Positions 33,140 through 46,200 of a DNA stretch of 64,000 nt are shown here, in pieces. A model generated the notes under the pieces. It was not told the DNA's origin, did no database searches, and was given only the letters and a program-made list of their open reading frames with translations. The stretch spans positions 196,848,216 through 196,912,215 of the forward strand of contig NC_080673.1 in assembly GCF_030445035.2 (NCBI RefSeq), in the 5' to 3' direction. The first letter of the stretch is position 1, and the number at the start of each line of letters is the position of its first letter. Both the position numbers and the translations under genes were made by a program. Origin of the DNA: Dasypus novemcinctus. Its lineage: Eukaryota; Chordata; Mammalia; Cingulata; Dasypodidae.

Positions 33140-34010
33140 TTTTTAAAAAAAATTTTGTGCAATTGTTTCACCACAAGGAGAAATTTTCCTTTTCTCTGTT
33201 CCTTCTCCAGGAATCTGAACTTTTCTGTTTGCTTTAGTTTGCTTTCATGGTTTTCAAACACTCCTTTTGTTGTCTCTACTTGCTTCCATCTGGAGGGCAT
33301 ATTATGGGAGGAGAGTCATCCCATTGAGGACTTTCCCAAATCAGTATTTCACAGCCAAAAACAGGGCCAGGAAGCCATGAAGAGTGCATAGACTGACTCC
33401 AAAGTGCCATGAGATTAGAAAAGATGTCAAAAGCCTCTTTGATGGCTCACCAAGGCTGTGCTTTTCTGACTTGCCTAGCTAATGCCGCCCTTCAGCAAAC
33501 CATTCCCTGCAGTCCTGCAGTCCTGAGGAGGCACTGAATCTTTAAATCTCCACTGCTTTTTCCCATGTCTGAGACAGGATTTACCCAATGGTTGCCACCA
33601 TCTTTGTCTGAGGCAAGTTGAGACAGTTGCTCAGCATCAGGAACCAGAGATCCAAATTTGTTCATCAAAAGCCATAACCAGTGCTTGGCCAAGCCCACCC
33701 TTGCTCTTGAGAAAGAGTATTTTTATGTCCCTTTCTGTCATCAGCAGCTAGCCAGAACCTGGACCCCAAGGGAGCCCACCATGAGAGTGAGGGATGGCAC
33801 CCAGCAGCTTCCATGTGTAGAAAACCACTCATTGTTCTTTACTGTTGTTTATCAGCCTTTTTCTCCTGTTCTTCCCTGGATGCTGTACAACGTTCTCTGG
33901 TCTCTGGAGCCCTAGAACAGTTGTTTCAAGCAGTATCTGCCTCTTTAATAGATGTTTTGGAGGAATGACTAAGTCCTGGAGCTCCCTACACCATCATCTC
34001 TCTCAGGATT
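33140..34010 (-). mobile_element. L1 5' UTR fragment, antisense
   Basis: Read on the minus strand from about 34005, ATGATGGTGTAGGGAGCTCC, GGGCTCCAGAGACCAGAGAA and CATCCAGGGAAGAACAGGAG parallel the start of L1-A at 14277-14440 in the same order. So this is the 5' end of an L1 pointing left. Short open frames here are not coding. Confidence 0.6.
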
Positions 34011-34950
34011 CTAAACTAATTTTTCTTTCATTTTATCAGCTTGGACAGGGATAAGTCCCTTGTTGTCACCTTGGTCCCAACTGTATGTGAATTTTTAGCT
34101 ACAGCTGACTACTTTTTCTCAGTTTCCTAATTCCAAAAATTTTGAGAGCTTATGATGATTGCCCTAGCTCATGTTTTGTTGCCAGCCATAGGATATTAGT
34201 CAGTCTTGGGATAAGCTGAACTTGGGCAAATGCCCATACTGATCCAATTTGCTGTGACAGCAGAGACTGTGGGTTGGGACAATTCAGCTTTAGCAGGGTT
34301 TATGGGTAGGAAATGTGAAGGACAGTCACTTGCAAAACATGTCCAATATAATTATGCTTTTTAAAGCTTGTGCAAGTTAAGTAAGGAAAATATTTATAAA
34401 ATGAATACTCAATAAATTTCCATTCCTTTCTCTTACCATTCGCTTAATCAACACACATTTATAAAATCAACTTTCTATTAGACAGTGAAGATATACAGAT
34501 GAAAAATACTGAGCCCTTATATGAAGTCACAGCTACTCAGATAAGTGTCTTAAGCCATCCAGAACACTATGGGAATGTAAATAGAAAATGAACACCTACC
34601 TCATTCTCAAGCTAACTCTTGATCTAAGTCTTAAACTCTAAGTTGAAGATACCTAGGTAAACATGGATAAGGGAAGAAAGACATAAAAAAAACCTGATAG
34701 AATATTATGGCAAAGGTAGGAAATGGCCTCTGTGTTTCACAATCCAAGATGCCTCATAAAAATTGTATTCTACATGCTCTAGGATTTGTACAATGCAGCA
34801 ATAATATGAGAAAGCAAACAGTTTGATATGATTGGAGTTTTGTCAGAGAAGGGACTAGAGACGTAGATAAAGATCAGATATTGAAGGACATTTTGAAAAG
34901 ATTCATGGGAAGTATTTTAGAACAAGTCAAACATTGCAGCAGTTTCAAAG
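34011..34950. other. low-copy sequence between L1 copies
   Basis: No gene and no confidently named repeat. An ORF-free, AT-rich stretch. Confidence 0.35.
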
Positions 34951-37900
34951 CTGCGTAAGATGGAGAAAGCACATTTATCCATTCTCTCCCAAAGAATGCA
35001 GCTATAAAAACTGACATAATGCATGGAGCAGCTATTTGAGGACTCTTAAAATAAATAGTAGCCAGAAGGATTGGGGAATAAGACCAAAATTCAAAGTACC
35101 ACTGAACCACTCTGAGGGAAAGGAACCTTCTTCTCTGATAAGAGAAATTGTAGTTCTCAGAGGAAGGGGAAAGCTCACTCTGCTTTTTTTCTCTTTCTGT
35201 CTCTCTGCCCATCATACCTTGGCCCCAAGTGTGGGTACAGTCATGGCAATTATGTGGAAACTCAGGGTAAATAAAGTCTCAGCTTTCAGTTTATAGGACC
35301 TAAAAGGGGGGCTCCAGGGAATGGAAAACTACTGGGAAGTTTTCAGAGAGGTAAGGTCTTCAGAAAATGATGCTAAATTTTTTTTAACAAACTCTTGAAT
35401 GCACTACCCAGATCTGCATGGATCTGCTAAAACAAAAATATTAAAATTTTCCATACAATTTAAAGAAGAACAAGAGTCTCAAAGTATTCAAAGTATGCAA
35501 GTTATAATACAAAAAGTAATCAATATATGAAAAGAAAAGAAAAGTCAACCATCAAGAAGGCAGTCAACAGATACTAAGGCAAAAATGATATAGACATGAA
35601 ATTATCTGACAAAAACTTGAAACTTTAAAGTAATTATTCTGAAAATCCTTCAACAAATTAAAGTGAACACTCTTGAAATATATTGGAATATAAAAAGTCA
35701 CAACCAAGAAATAGAAGATAGGTGGAAGAACCAAATAGAGATTTTAGAAAAGAACAATACAATAACTAAATTAAAATGTCACAAAATGGTCTTAATAGCA
35801 GAATGGAGATGATAGAGAAATGAGTTAGTAAACTTGAAGCAAAATGAATGGATATTATTCAATCTGAAGAATATAAAGAAAAAATATAGTGAATTCTGAT
35901 AAAATATCAAAATGTGCATTATTTGTATCATCAGAGTTCCAAAAGAAGAGGATAAAGAGAAGGCCACTCCCAGATTTGGCAAATGATGTAAACTTACATA
36001 TCCAAGAAGCTAAGAAAACCCCAACAGGATCAACCCAAAGAAATGCACACACATCTAATCCAACTGCTGAAAACTAAAGACAAGGAAAGTAACTTGAAAG
36101 TAGACCAAAAAAAAAAAAAAAAATGGCACACTGCCATAGATTTCTCACTAGAAACCACAGAGGCCAGAAGGAAGAGAAACAACAATTTTAAAAGGTTGAA
36201 GAAAAGAATTGTCAACCCAGAATTCTATATATCTCAAGTGAAAATATCGTATAGTGGTGACGGTGAAATAAAGTCATCCTCAGATGAAAGAGAAATTAAA
36301 AAATTTATTGTCACTAGACATACTTTAAAAGAACTGCAAAAAGGAAGTCCTTCAGTTATAAAGGAAATGATGCCACAAGGAAACTTAAAATATCAGTAAT
36401 AAATGATTTATCAATAATATATCAAATTTCTAAGTAAATGTTATAGATTATTCTCTTCATTTTGAGTTCTCTAAAGTATGTTTTATGGTTGAAATAAAAA
36501 GCCATAACACTGCCTGATAAGATATTCAATGTATGTAGATGTAATCCATAAGACAACTGTGATATAAACAGGGAGAGTAAAAAGATTTATGTGGTGGTAA
36601 GTTTTCTAAATTCCACTTAGAGTGGTAAAATATTGATTTTAAGTAGAACATGAAATTTAAGTATATTAATTTTAATCCCTGGAGCAACCACTAAAACCCT
36701 CAAACAAGCAAATAATCAACAATAGCCACAAACCTGTAAAATAAGATATAATAAAAGCACAATTGATAAAATGAATTATGAAAAGTGATCAAATAACTCA
36801 AAAGAAGGAGGAATAAAGAAAACAGTAAAATGGAAACAGAGGTAAAAAACTGAAAAATAAAGTAAATTGATAGCTCTAAATCCAACCATGTCAATGAATA
36901 CAAGAAATATCAATGATGAAAACATATCAATTAAAAGACAGAGATTATCAGAATAGATTTAAGAAAGACACAGCTTAACTGTACTCTGTTTACATGAAAC
37001 TCATGTTACACGTAGTAATATAGGTAGAATAAGAATTAAAAGAATGGGAAAAATACCGTGTAAACCTTAACCAAAAGCAAGCTAGAGTTAATATCTAGCT
37101 ATAGCAATATTGTAGATTTAAGCACAAAGAATATTACCAGGGATAAATGGGACATTGCCTAGTGATAAAAGGGTCAAAGCCTCAAGAGACATAGCAATTC
37201 TACATATGTAAAGTAGGCCTGTACAATATAGAACTTCAAAATACATACAGAAACCTTGACAGAACTGAAATAAAACACCTTTATTTGAGCAGGAGACTCA
37301 ATATCTGCTCTCAGTAATCAATACAATTAGGAAGAAAGTCAACAAGGATATAAAACACCTGGGCAACATTATTGACCAATTGAATTTTTAAAAATTTTAT
37401 AGAACATTCTACCTAACAAAAGAATGCACTATTTTTCCCAAGTGGTTCTGAACATTCACCCCACTATGTACCCCATATGTACCCCACTATCTTAGCAAAT
37501 GTAAATTCAAAAGATTATCCAATCATAATAGAATAAACAAGAAAGCAACAAAAAAGATTCAAGAAAATCTATGAATATTTGAAAATTAAACAACATCCCT
37601 ATTTAAAAATCCATGGCCAAAGAGGAAGTCTTGATAATAATAAGGCAATATTTTGAAGTGAACAAAAATGACAGTACAGAATAGTAAAATTTGTTGAATG
37701 CTAAATGTTAAAGTAGTGCTTAAAGAAAAATTCATAGGACTTTAAACATATATAAGAAAAGATCCCAAATCAATAATCTAATCACTCTCCTTAGGAAACT
37801 AGAAAGCTAAAAATAAAGTACACTGAAATCAAAGGAAAATACACCAAAGAGAAGGACAGAAAGAAATAAAAAGTTAAACAAGTAAACAGTAAAGAAAGTG

Positions 37901-38460
37901 AATGAAACAAAAAGCTTTATTTTTGAAGAATACTGATATAAAAAAGGCAAAAATAGAGCAAAGAAAAAATTTACCAATATCAGGAATGAAAAATGGGATA
38001 TTGTTACAGACTTCATAAATATTAAAATAATGATAAAGTATATGATGTACAATTTTTGTACAGCACACAAGTTCTATATTGTAGGTGAAATAAACAGATT
38101 CATGCACAATGACATACTATCAAGATTCACCCTAGATGATAGAGAAAAACACAAGTAGACTCATAATTATTTAAGGGATTGATTTCAAAATTAAAAACCT
38201 TCCAAAAAGAAAAAAAAAGAAATCTCCAAGTCTAGTGGATTCTCACTGGAAAATTTACCAAACATGTAAAGAAGAAATAATACCAATTCTAGACAATCCC
38301 TCCTAGAAAACAGAAGAAGAATCAACACTCCTCAACTCATTTTATGAGAGCAGTATCACCTGATATCCAACTAGACAAAGAGAGTACAAAAAAAAAAAAA
38401 ATCCTTCATGCACACAGACACAGAAATCTCCAATAATAAATTAGCAAATCAAATCTAGTA
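34950..38460 (+). mobile_element. old L1 (L1-E): 5' UTR, ORF1, part of ORF2
   Basis: Begins near GCGTAAGATGGAGAAAGCAC, an L1-like 5' end. ORF1 remnant at about 35780-36400: HIQEAKKTPTGSTQRNAHTS and FSLETTEARRKR (36150) correspond to ORF1 of L1-B. ORF2 endonuclease wording starts near 36890 (NVNEYKKYQ-like, decayed) and continues to about 38450 with AATCAATAATCTAATC and ATGAAAAATGGGATATTG segments. It then stops at the start of another L1 5' end. Many stops. Confidence 0.75.
35780..36400 (+). pseudogene. L1-E ORF1 remnant
   Basis: Decayed ORF1p C-terminal half. The open piece 36043-36399 carries FSLETTEARRKRNNNFKRL and ILYPAKL-like NPEFYISQVK, equivalent to the CTD of L1-B ORF1. Upstream coiled-coil sequence is broken by several stops. 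Confidence 0.75.
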
Positions 38461-39203
38461 ATATATAGGATAGCAGGAAGATTGTGGAGTAGGAAGTTCC
38501 AGGAATCAGTTTGTCCCCCAGACCAACTATGAAACAGTCCAGAACTATCTAAATCAACTATTACAAAAACTCTGATATCCAATAGAACATTATGCAGCAT
38601 CATGGGAAGAGAGGCCGGGAAGAGGCTGGTAAATTATAGTAAAGATAAATAAATTGCTCTTTTCAAAAGGCTGTTCCTATCACCCATACCCTACTCTTGT
38701 GGTGGACCACAGTGGGGTCTGACCTGTGGCATAGATTTCTGGTGTCAGAAAGGTGCATAAAAATCCACTTCCCCAAGATCTGGGGGTGGGCTAAGGTTAA
38801 TTGCTGATCACAGATTTTGATTAGTGACTTTGGATGACTGGGGGCTCACTCTGAAGATGGCCATTGCTCCAATCCAATGCAGAGAAAGGTAGTGGAAGAG
38901 ACTTAAAGAGAGTATACTTATTCAGAGCTGCAGAAAAGTTGAAGGGCTGCATTTGCAGGGAAGGTCAAGAAAGTGCTGCTTGGGGAGCCATGGAAGAAGT
39001 TCCTGGCACCCTTCCTTGCCCCTCCCTCATCTCCTCTCCAGGGCAGTTTGGAGGTGGCCTGTTCTCCCTTTGTGAGTCACTGGTATACTTCTGTCTGGGA
39101 AAGACTAACTTGGGAAATTCATCTCTGGCATGCCCCCTCTCAGAATTTGTCTTCTGGGCAAAAACAGCTTGAGACAGCTAAAGAATGAAGGAATGAAATA
39201 TGG

Positions 39204-39755
39204 AACTAGAGCGGACTTACTGATATTCTACTATAAAACTGTTGTGATGAGTAATAAAAGAAATTTTAGCATTGAGGTGGAGAAAGTGGCCACAGTAGTT
39301 GCTGAGGGCAGGGAGAGGGTAGAAGAGATGTGATGTGGGGGCATTTTTGGGATTTTGAGATGTCCTTAATAATATTGTAGGTCAGATGCTGGACTTTATA
39401 TATCCTGCCTTAACCCACTGAATGTACTAGGGAAGAGTACGAACTACAGGGTAAACTATTATCTGTGTAGTGCAGCAGTGCCCCAAAATGTGTTCACCGA
39501 GGGTGATGAGTGTGCCACAATGATGAGGGAGGTTGTTGGAGTGGAAGGAATGGGGCAGGAGGTTGGGGGGTGTACAGGAACCTCATATTTTTTTTAGTGT
39601 AACTTTTTTGTGATGTATATCTTCAAAAAATAAAATTACAAAAATGATGTGGTGGGGGTGGGGAGTGGGTTATATGGGAACCTCTTATGTTTTTTTTTTA
39701 ATGTTTTTTAATGTTACATTCCTTGGGATCTATTAACTTTAATTTTTAAAAAATT
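39204..39755 (+). mobile_element. L1 3'-end insertion(s) inside L1-F 5' UTR
   Basis: 39206-39640 matches 55085-55505 in order (GCGGACTTACTGATATTCTA, TGATGTGGGGGCATTTTTGG, TGTTCACCGAGGGTGATG), ending A-rich at 39622-39640. A second, shorter piece of the same 3' end follows directly (39645-39755: GATGTGGTGGGGGTGGGGAG, TTATATGGGAACCTC). So two 3' ends lie in tandem, either two insertions or a duplication. No clear target-site duplication. Confidence 0.7.
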
Positions 39756-40109
39756 TTAAAAAGAGATACAATTGAGGTAGAAGTCCTGGGTCAAAAGCTT
39801 TCCTGTCTTAAGTCAGTAATGAAAAACCTAGGAAAGGAAGTTCTGTTTTCTGCAAAGTAGACAAACTCCTGTAAATGGGGGATTCCTAAGCCACTAGCAA
39901 CCACAAGTCCAGGACAAAACACAGGCCCCCCAAAAGAGAAAAAGCCCAGTACTTCAAATTCATTGTGCATGGACCTTTATGGTATAATGGCTAACATTGT
40001 TACAAACTCAAGAAAGAGACATCTCAGGGTCTCTTTCCAGAGCTAATATTTTAAGATATGAAATTGTACAATGTTCAACAAAAGATAACAGGGTGAAAAA
40101 AGAGAAACA

Positions 40110-41000
40110 GGACATGATGACCCACTCAAAGGAAGAGAATAAAAATACAGAAAATACCAATGAAGAAGACCAGACTGTTGACTTACCAGAAAAAGACTTA
40201 AAAAAAGAAAATGATCTTCAGTGTGCTCAAGGAGATGAAGGAAAATACAGAGAAAGAACTAAAGGAGATCAGGAAAACAATGACTGAATTATATAAGCCT
40301 CTCAACAGATAGGAATTTTAAAAAGAAACCAAAAAGAACTGCTTGAGTTGAAGACAACAACAATTGAATTGAAAAATTCCCAGGAGAGTTTCAACAGTAG
40401 ATTGGAGATGGCAGAAGAAAGAATCAGTGAACTTGAAGACAAAACCAATTAGAGAAGCAGAAAGAACAAAGAATTATAAAGCAAAAATAGGCTCAGAGAC
40501 TGCTGAGACACAATCAAGGATAACAATATATGCATTATGAGAATACTAGAAGAAGAAAGGGGCAGAAGGAATATTCAAAGAAATAATGATAGAAAATGTC
40601 CCAAACTAGCAAAATATGTAAAATATGCACATCCAAGAAGCCTCAAGAACATCAAACAGTATTAACTTGAAGAAAAATATGCCCAATAACCTACTGATAT
40701 AGTTGTTGAATATCAAGAACAAGGAGAGAGCTCTGAAATCTGAAAAAGAAAAGCAATATTTTATGTATAGGAAGTCCCAATTAGATTAAGTGCCAACTTC
40801 TCATCAGTAACCTTGGAGGCAAGAAGGTAGTGTCTTGGAACACTTAAAGAACTGAAAGAAAAGAACTCCAAACCAAGAATTTTATATCTGGTGAGATATT
40901 CTTTCATAAATGAAGGAAAGATTAAGACATTACCAGATAAACAAAAGCTGAGGTGGTTCATTATTTCTAAATCTGCCCTCCAAAAATGCTAAAGGAAGTT
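40110..41000 (+). pseudogene. L1-F ORF1 remnant
   Basis: N-terminal part open at 39997-40287 (KEENKNTENTNEEDQTVDLP); coiled coil near 40390-40450 (RLEMAEERISELEDKTN, then a stop); C-terminal domain near 40790-40990 with LSANFSSVTLEARR and PRILYLV-type words. Several stops and frameshifts. Confidence 0.75.
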
Positions 41001-41520
41001 CAAAGCAGCATAAATAAATAAACATCTCTGTTAAAGGTAACCATTTGGGTAATTATAAACGTCAGCGTTATTTGCTGTTTTTGTATTTTGGGTATGTAAC
41101 TCCACTTCCTACTCCCTACAGTTGCTAAAATGCAAATGCATGAAATATAATGATACAGCTATGGTTTGGGCCATAAAAGGCTCAAAGATATAATTTGTAA
41201 AATGTACAAAAAGGGTGGGGAGATGGCAGGGTATAGCCACAATGTTTGCCTATTCTATTGAAGTCAAATTGGTACAAATCAGATATGATTGTTATATATT
41301 TAGGAATTTAAATTTTAACCCCATGGTAACCACAAAGAAAATATATGAAAAATATATGCAGATAGAAATGATAAAGGACTCAATATGATACAATACAAAA
41401 AAACACAAATAAATATGAAGTAAGTATAACACAAGAATTGAGGGTCAACAAAGGTATAAGACTTAAAAAGACCAAATAACAAAATTTTAGAAGAAAGTGA
41501 CTTATCACTATTATCAGTAG

Positions 41521-41596
41521 TGAATTATCAGTAGTGACTTTAAATGTAAATGGATTAATGAATTATCAGTAGTGACTTTAAATGTAAATGGATTAA
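41521..41596 (+). repeat. perfect 38-bp tandem duplication in L1-F ORF2
   Basis: The unit TGAATTATCAGTAGTGACTT...GGATTAA is present twice, 41521-41558 and 41559-41596, without a mismatch, across the start of the endonuclease domain. In a copy this old, identity implies a recent local duplication. Confidence 0.9.
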
Positions 41597-43192
41597 ACTC
41601 TCAGGTCAAATGGCAGAGCACAACAGAATGGATAAAAGAGCATGACCCAACCACATGATGTTTACAAGAGACTCACCTTAAATCACCTTAAATCAAAGCC
41701 ATATATAGGTGGAAAGTGAAAGGATGGAAAAAAAAGTATCATGTAGTAACCAGAAAAGAACTGGAATAACTATATTATATAATATGGAAGACATTTTTAG
41801 TCAAAAACTGTTATGAGAGACAAAGATGCTCATATATACTGATAAAGGGGTCAATTCAACAAGAAGATGTCACAATTATAAGTATATATGCACCTACAGC
41901 AGAGTCCCAAAATAAATGAAGCAAATACTGACAGATTTGGAAGGAGAAATTGACAGTTCTGCATTAATAGTAGGAGACTTTACTACACCATTTTCAATAA
42001 TGGATAGAACATCTATACAGAAAATCAGTAAGGAAATAGATGACTTAAGTGATACTCTAAACCAACTAGACCTAACAGACTTATATAGAAACTTACTCAG
42101 CAACAGCAAAATATACATTCTTCTTGAGCGCACATGATCATTCTCCAAGACAGAACATATCCTAAGTCACAAAACAAGTCTCAATCAATTCAAAATACTG
42201 AAATCATACAAAAGTATCTTTTCCAACTACAATGGAATGAAGCTAGAATCAGTAACAGAGGAAGAAACGGAGAGGTCACAAATATATAGAAATTAAACAA
42301 CTTACTCTTAAACAAACAATGGGGGTAAGCTGGAAATCACAAGGCAATTTAGGAAATATCTTGAGGTGAATGAAAATGAGAACACAGCATGTCTAAATTT
42401 ATATGAGATGCAGCAAAGCATTGCAGAGAGGGAAATTTATGGCTCTAAATGCTCATCTTAAAAAAAGAAGGAATATTTCAAATCTGAGACATAACCTCAA
42501 AACTGTAAGAACAAGAAAAAAATAGCAAACTAAACACAATGAGGGTAAACAAAAAGAGAAAGAATCAACAAAATTTGATTCTGTGAAAAGATCAATAAAA
42601 TTTTCAAACTGTTAGCTAAACTGATGAAGAAAAAGAGAGGGTACAAATAACTAAATTTAGAAATGATGAGGTAGACTTTATTACTGATTCCACTATGAGA
42701 GGACACTACTAAGAATTGTATGACAAATTAGATAATATAGATCAAATAGACAATCCCTAGGAACACACAAACTATCTACATTGATGTAAAAAATAGAAGA
42801 TCTCAACAAATCAATAACTAGTAAAGATATTGACTCATTAATCAAAAGCCTCCCAAAAAGAAAAATTCAAGGAGATGGCTTCACAGAGAAATTTATTCCA
42901 AGGAGAATTAACAACAATCCTGCTCAAACTCTTCCAAAAACTGAAGAGAAGAAACACTCCTTGACTCATTCTATGAGACCAACATGACTCTTATACCAAA
43001 GCCAGATAAAGGTATCAGACGAAAATAAAATTACAGACTGCTACCCCTTAGGAATACATATGCAAAATTCCTCAATAAAATACTAGCAAACCAAATCCAA
43101 CAGTCCATTAAAAGAATTATACACCATGATCAAGTGCAATTTATTCCAGTTACCCAAGGGAGTTTCAACATTTAAAAAAAAAAAAAAAGAAA

Positions 43193-45955
43193 ATCACAGT
43201 GAAGGTAGGAACTGGCTTCTTTCACTGAGATCAGCCTGTAGCCCTAGCCTAGGCTTCAACTCATCTCTAGCAGGGAGGACACTGGCAGGCCACTGCAGGT
43301 ACATTTGGCAGGCAGACTGAATAGTCAGAAGTCTACCAAGGCAACTGCAGTCATTTTGGACCTGCATGGCATAGATTGCTGCCCACGCCAGCAGCTCCTC
43401 CCCTGCCTTAGGCAGGGGAGAAAGGAGCTTGAAGCTTTATCAGTTTCTCTGGGTCTATAATCTAGGCCTGCATGATTGGATTATTACACACAGCTGTGGC
43501 TCTGTCCCTACGTCTGGCAAAAAAAAAAAGTTGGGAGGAGCTTCATCAATCCCTGAGGAATGAGGACAGCTTGAGCCTCCACAGTGTACAGTACCAATAC
43601 ATCCTTGGCTCCTACTACACAACCAGCAAGGGAGAAAGGGCAAGAAAGCCATAAACTAAAGAGAGAAATAGCACCCAGAATAAATACATATAGTAAACCA
43701 GATGCCAAAGCACCAACAAAAAATTATAATCCACACCAAGAAACAGGAAGATATGGCCCACTTAAAGGAACAAGATAAGCCCCCAGATGACATAAAGGAG
43801 TTCAGACACCTAATCATAGATGTTCAAACAAATCATAACAAATTCAAAGAGATGGCTAAAGAGATTAAGGATATTAAGAAGACATTGGGTGAGCACAAAG
43901 AGGAATTTGAAAGCATATATAGAAAAATAGTAGATCTTATGGGAATGAAAGGGGCAATAAATGAAATAAAAAATACACTAGAATAATATACCAGCAGATT
44001 TGAGGAACCAGAAGAAAGGATTGGTGATCTTGAAGAAATGGCCTCTGAAACTGAATATACAAAAGAACAGATGGAAAAAAGAATGAAAAAAAAATTGGAC
44101 AAGGTCTCAGGGACTTAATGACAGTCAGAGACATACAAACATACATGTCATGGGTGTCCCAGAAGGAGAGAGAAGGGAAAAAGGGAAGAAGGAGTATTTG
44201 AAGAAATAATGGTAGAAAATTTCTCAACTGTATTGAAGAACATGGATATCCATGTCCAAGAAGCACAACATGCTCCCATTCAAATAAAAATGCAAATAGA
44301 CCAACTGTGAGACACATACTAATCAGAATGTCAAATGTCAGAGACAAAGATTTCTGAAAGCAGCAAGAAAAAAGCAATGCATAACATGTAAGAGAAGTCT
44401 AACTAGATTAAGTGCCAATTTCTTATCAGAAACCATGGAGGCAAGAAGACAGAGTTATGATATATTTAAGATACTACAAGAGAAAAGCTTCCAGCCAAGT
44501 ATCTTAGATCTGGCAAGACAGTCTTTCAAAAATGAGGGTGAGCTTAGAATATTCGTAGATAAATAGAAACTGAGAGCGTTTATAACCAAGAGACTGGCTT
44601 TGCAAGAAAGACTAAAAGGTGTGCTACAGTCTGAAAAGAAAAAAAACAAAACAAAAAACAAGAGTCAGAGGCTTGGAAGAGAGTCTAGAAATGAAGATTA
44701 TATCAGTAAAATTATAAAAGTTTTGAAAGAGTGGTGGAAATAAAATATGACAGATAAACCCAAATATTGAATAATAAACTTAACCAACAATGTAAAGCAC
44801 TTGTATTCAGAAAACTACAACTCATTGTTAAGAGAACTAAAAAATCACCTAAATATTTGAAAGAATATTTCATGCTTATGGATTGGAAGGCTAAATACTA
44901 TTAAGATGTTAATTCTACTCAAATTGATATACAGATTCGATGCAATTCTAATAAAAATTCCACCATCATTTAAAAAATAAATGGAAAGCATAATTATCAA
45001 ATTTATTTGGAAGGGTAAGTGGCCCTAAATAGCCAGAAATATTTAAAAGGGGAAAAGTAAAGTTGAAGGACTCTCACTTTCAGACTTTAAATCATATTAC
45101 CTAGCTACAGTGGTAAAAACAGCATGGTACTGGCATAAAGACAGACACATAGACCAATGGAACTGAACTGATGGTTCAGAAACAGATCCTCACATCTAGG
45201 TCAAAAGATATTTGACAAGCCTGTCAAACTCACCCAGCTCAGGCAGAACAGTCCATTCAACAAATGGCGCTAGGAGAAGTGGATATCCATAGTCAAAAGA
45301 AGGAAAGAGGACCCCTATCTCACATCTTATAAAAAAATTAACTCAAAATGGAACAAAAACCTAAATATAAAAGCAAGAACCATAAAGCTTCTAGAAGAAA
45401 ATGTAGGAAAATAGCTTCAAGACCTACTGGTAGGTGGTGGATTCTTAAAGAAGATAAGAGGAAGACTGAGATGGACTACTGATGTTTAACTATGTAGAAG
45501 TTTTAATTAAACTTACTATTAAAGTTTAGAAATGTAGAGTTGATGGTAACATATTATAGTGAGTAACATCTTGTTGGGATTGTAGCTGAAAAGGGTAGTC
45601 TAGGGATGTAAATGCCAATTGACAGAAAGCTAGAGAATAATCTAGGGACTGAATAACACAGTAAACCCAGACGTGGATGAGAATTGTGGTTGATGGTACA
45701 GATGCAAGAGTGTCCTTTGTGAGCAAGAGAAAATACATATCACTATTGCAGGGTGGCAGGAATGTGGAGAAGCATGGGAAAAATAAAACGAGTGACTTAT
45801 GGACTGTGATTAACAGTAATAATGCAATATTCATGCATCTATGCTAAGATGTTCTGTGTTGATAATGCAGAAGTATGAAAAAAGTGTGCCAAATGTGTGC
45901 TGTGTACCTGGTAATAATTTGCTGATATCTCAAAAATAGGAGATTTCCAGAATAG
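43193..45955 (+). mobile_element. internally deleted L1 (L1-G)
   Basis: 5' UTR (about 43193-43750), ORF1 (43752-44640), then at about 44745-44765 the sequence jumps to late ORF2 (equivalent to L1-B 22975), continues to about 45450 and ends in a 3' UTR (45455-45955). Endonuclease and most RT are missing. The result is an ORF1-plus-3'-end element, similar in plan to HAL1 (half-L1) elements. It may instead be two truncated copies side by side. Confidence 0.7.
43752..44640 (+). pseudogene. L1-G ORF1 remnant
   Basis: ATG at 43756 region opens MAHLKEQDKPPDDIKEFRHL, a coiled-coil N terminus that stays open to 43986 (NEIKNTLE, then a stop where L1-B has AANISRLEE). The RRM part (HVMGVPEGERREK, 44145) and CTD (LSANFLSETMEARRQSYD, 44418) are recognisable. 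At least two nonsense changes. Confidence 0.75.
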
Positions 45956-46143
45956 ATGTGGCTCAAGTGGTTGAGTGCTTGCTTCCCACTTGGGAGATCC
46001 TGTGTTCAGTTCCTGGTGCCTCCTAAAAAGAAAAACAAACAGCAAACAAATGAAAGAACCAACTCAGGGGAGACAATGGGACTCAGAGGTTGAGCTCCAA
46101 ATTCCCACATACAAGGTCCCAGGTTCAATCCCTAGTCCAGTAC
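45953..46143 (+). mobile_element. armadillo-type tRNA-derived SINE
   Basis: GATGTGGCTCAAGTGGTTGA contains an A-box-like start, followed by CTTGCTTCCCACTTGGGAGA and CAGTTCCTGGTGCCTCC. A second tRNA-like module ends in GGTTCAATCCC, a B-box match. A-rich linkers (AAAAACAAACAGCAAACAAA) join the parts. This wording is characteristic of the Dasypus SINE family and is the main lineage clue in the window. Transcription would be by RNA polymerase III if active; the copy is diverged. Confidence 0.75.
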
Positions 46144-46160
46144 AGCAATATATCTATGTA

Positions 46161-46191
<31 letters not shown>

Positions 46192-46200
46192 ATATATGAT
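46144..46200 (+). repeat. TATGTG-type microsatellite
   Basis: Alternating TATGTG and TATATG units, directly after the SINE, probably grown from its tail. Confidence 0.9.

Larger units (their letters stand above)
38462..43192 (+). mobile_element. old L1 (L1-F): 5' UTR, ORF1, N-terminal ORF2
   Basis: 5' end near AGGAAGATTGTGGAGTAGG, related to L1-A's start. The 5' UTR is interrupted at 39204-39755 by L1 3' UTR sequence and resumes at about 39758. ORF1 remnant 40110-41000; ORF2 from about 41540 (NVNGLNSQVKWQS region, duplicated locally) through EN (VGDFTTPFSIMDRTS at 41970) to the early RT region, ending at an A16 run at 43172-43187. The 3' half of ORF2 is missing, replaced by L1-G. Confidence 0.75.

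Noticed and set aside
46144-46200. Functional tRNA gene at the SINE
   Set aside because: Only SINE A/B-box remnants are seen; no cloverleaf or anticodon arm can be drawn.
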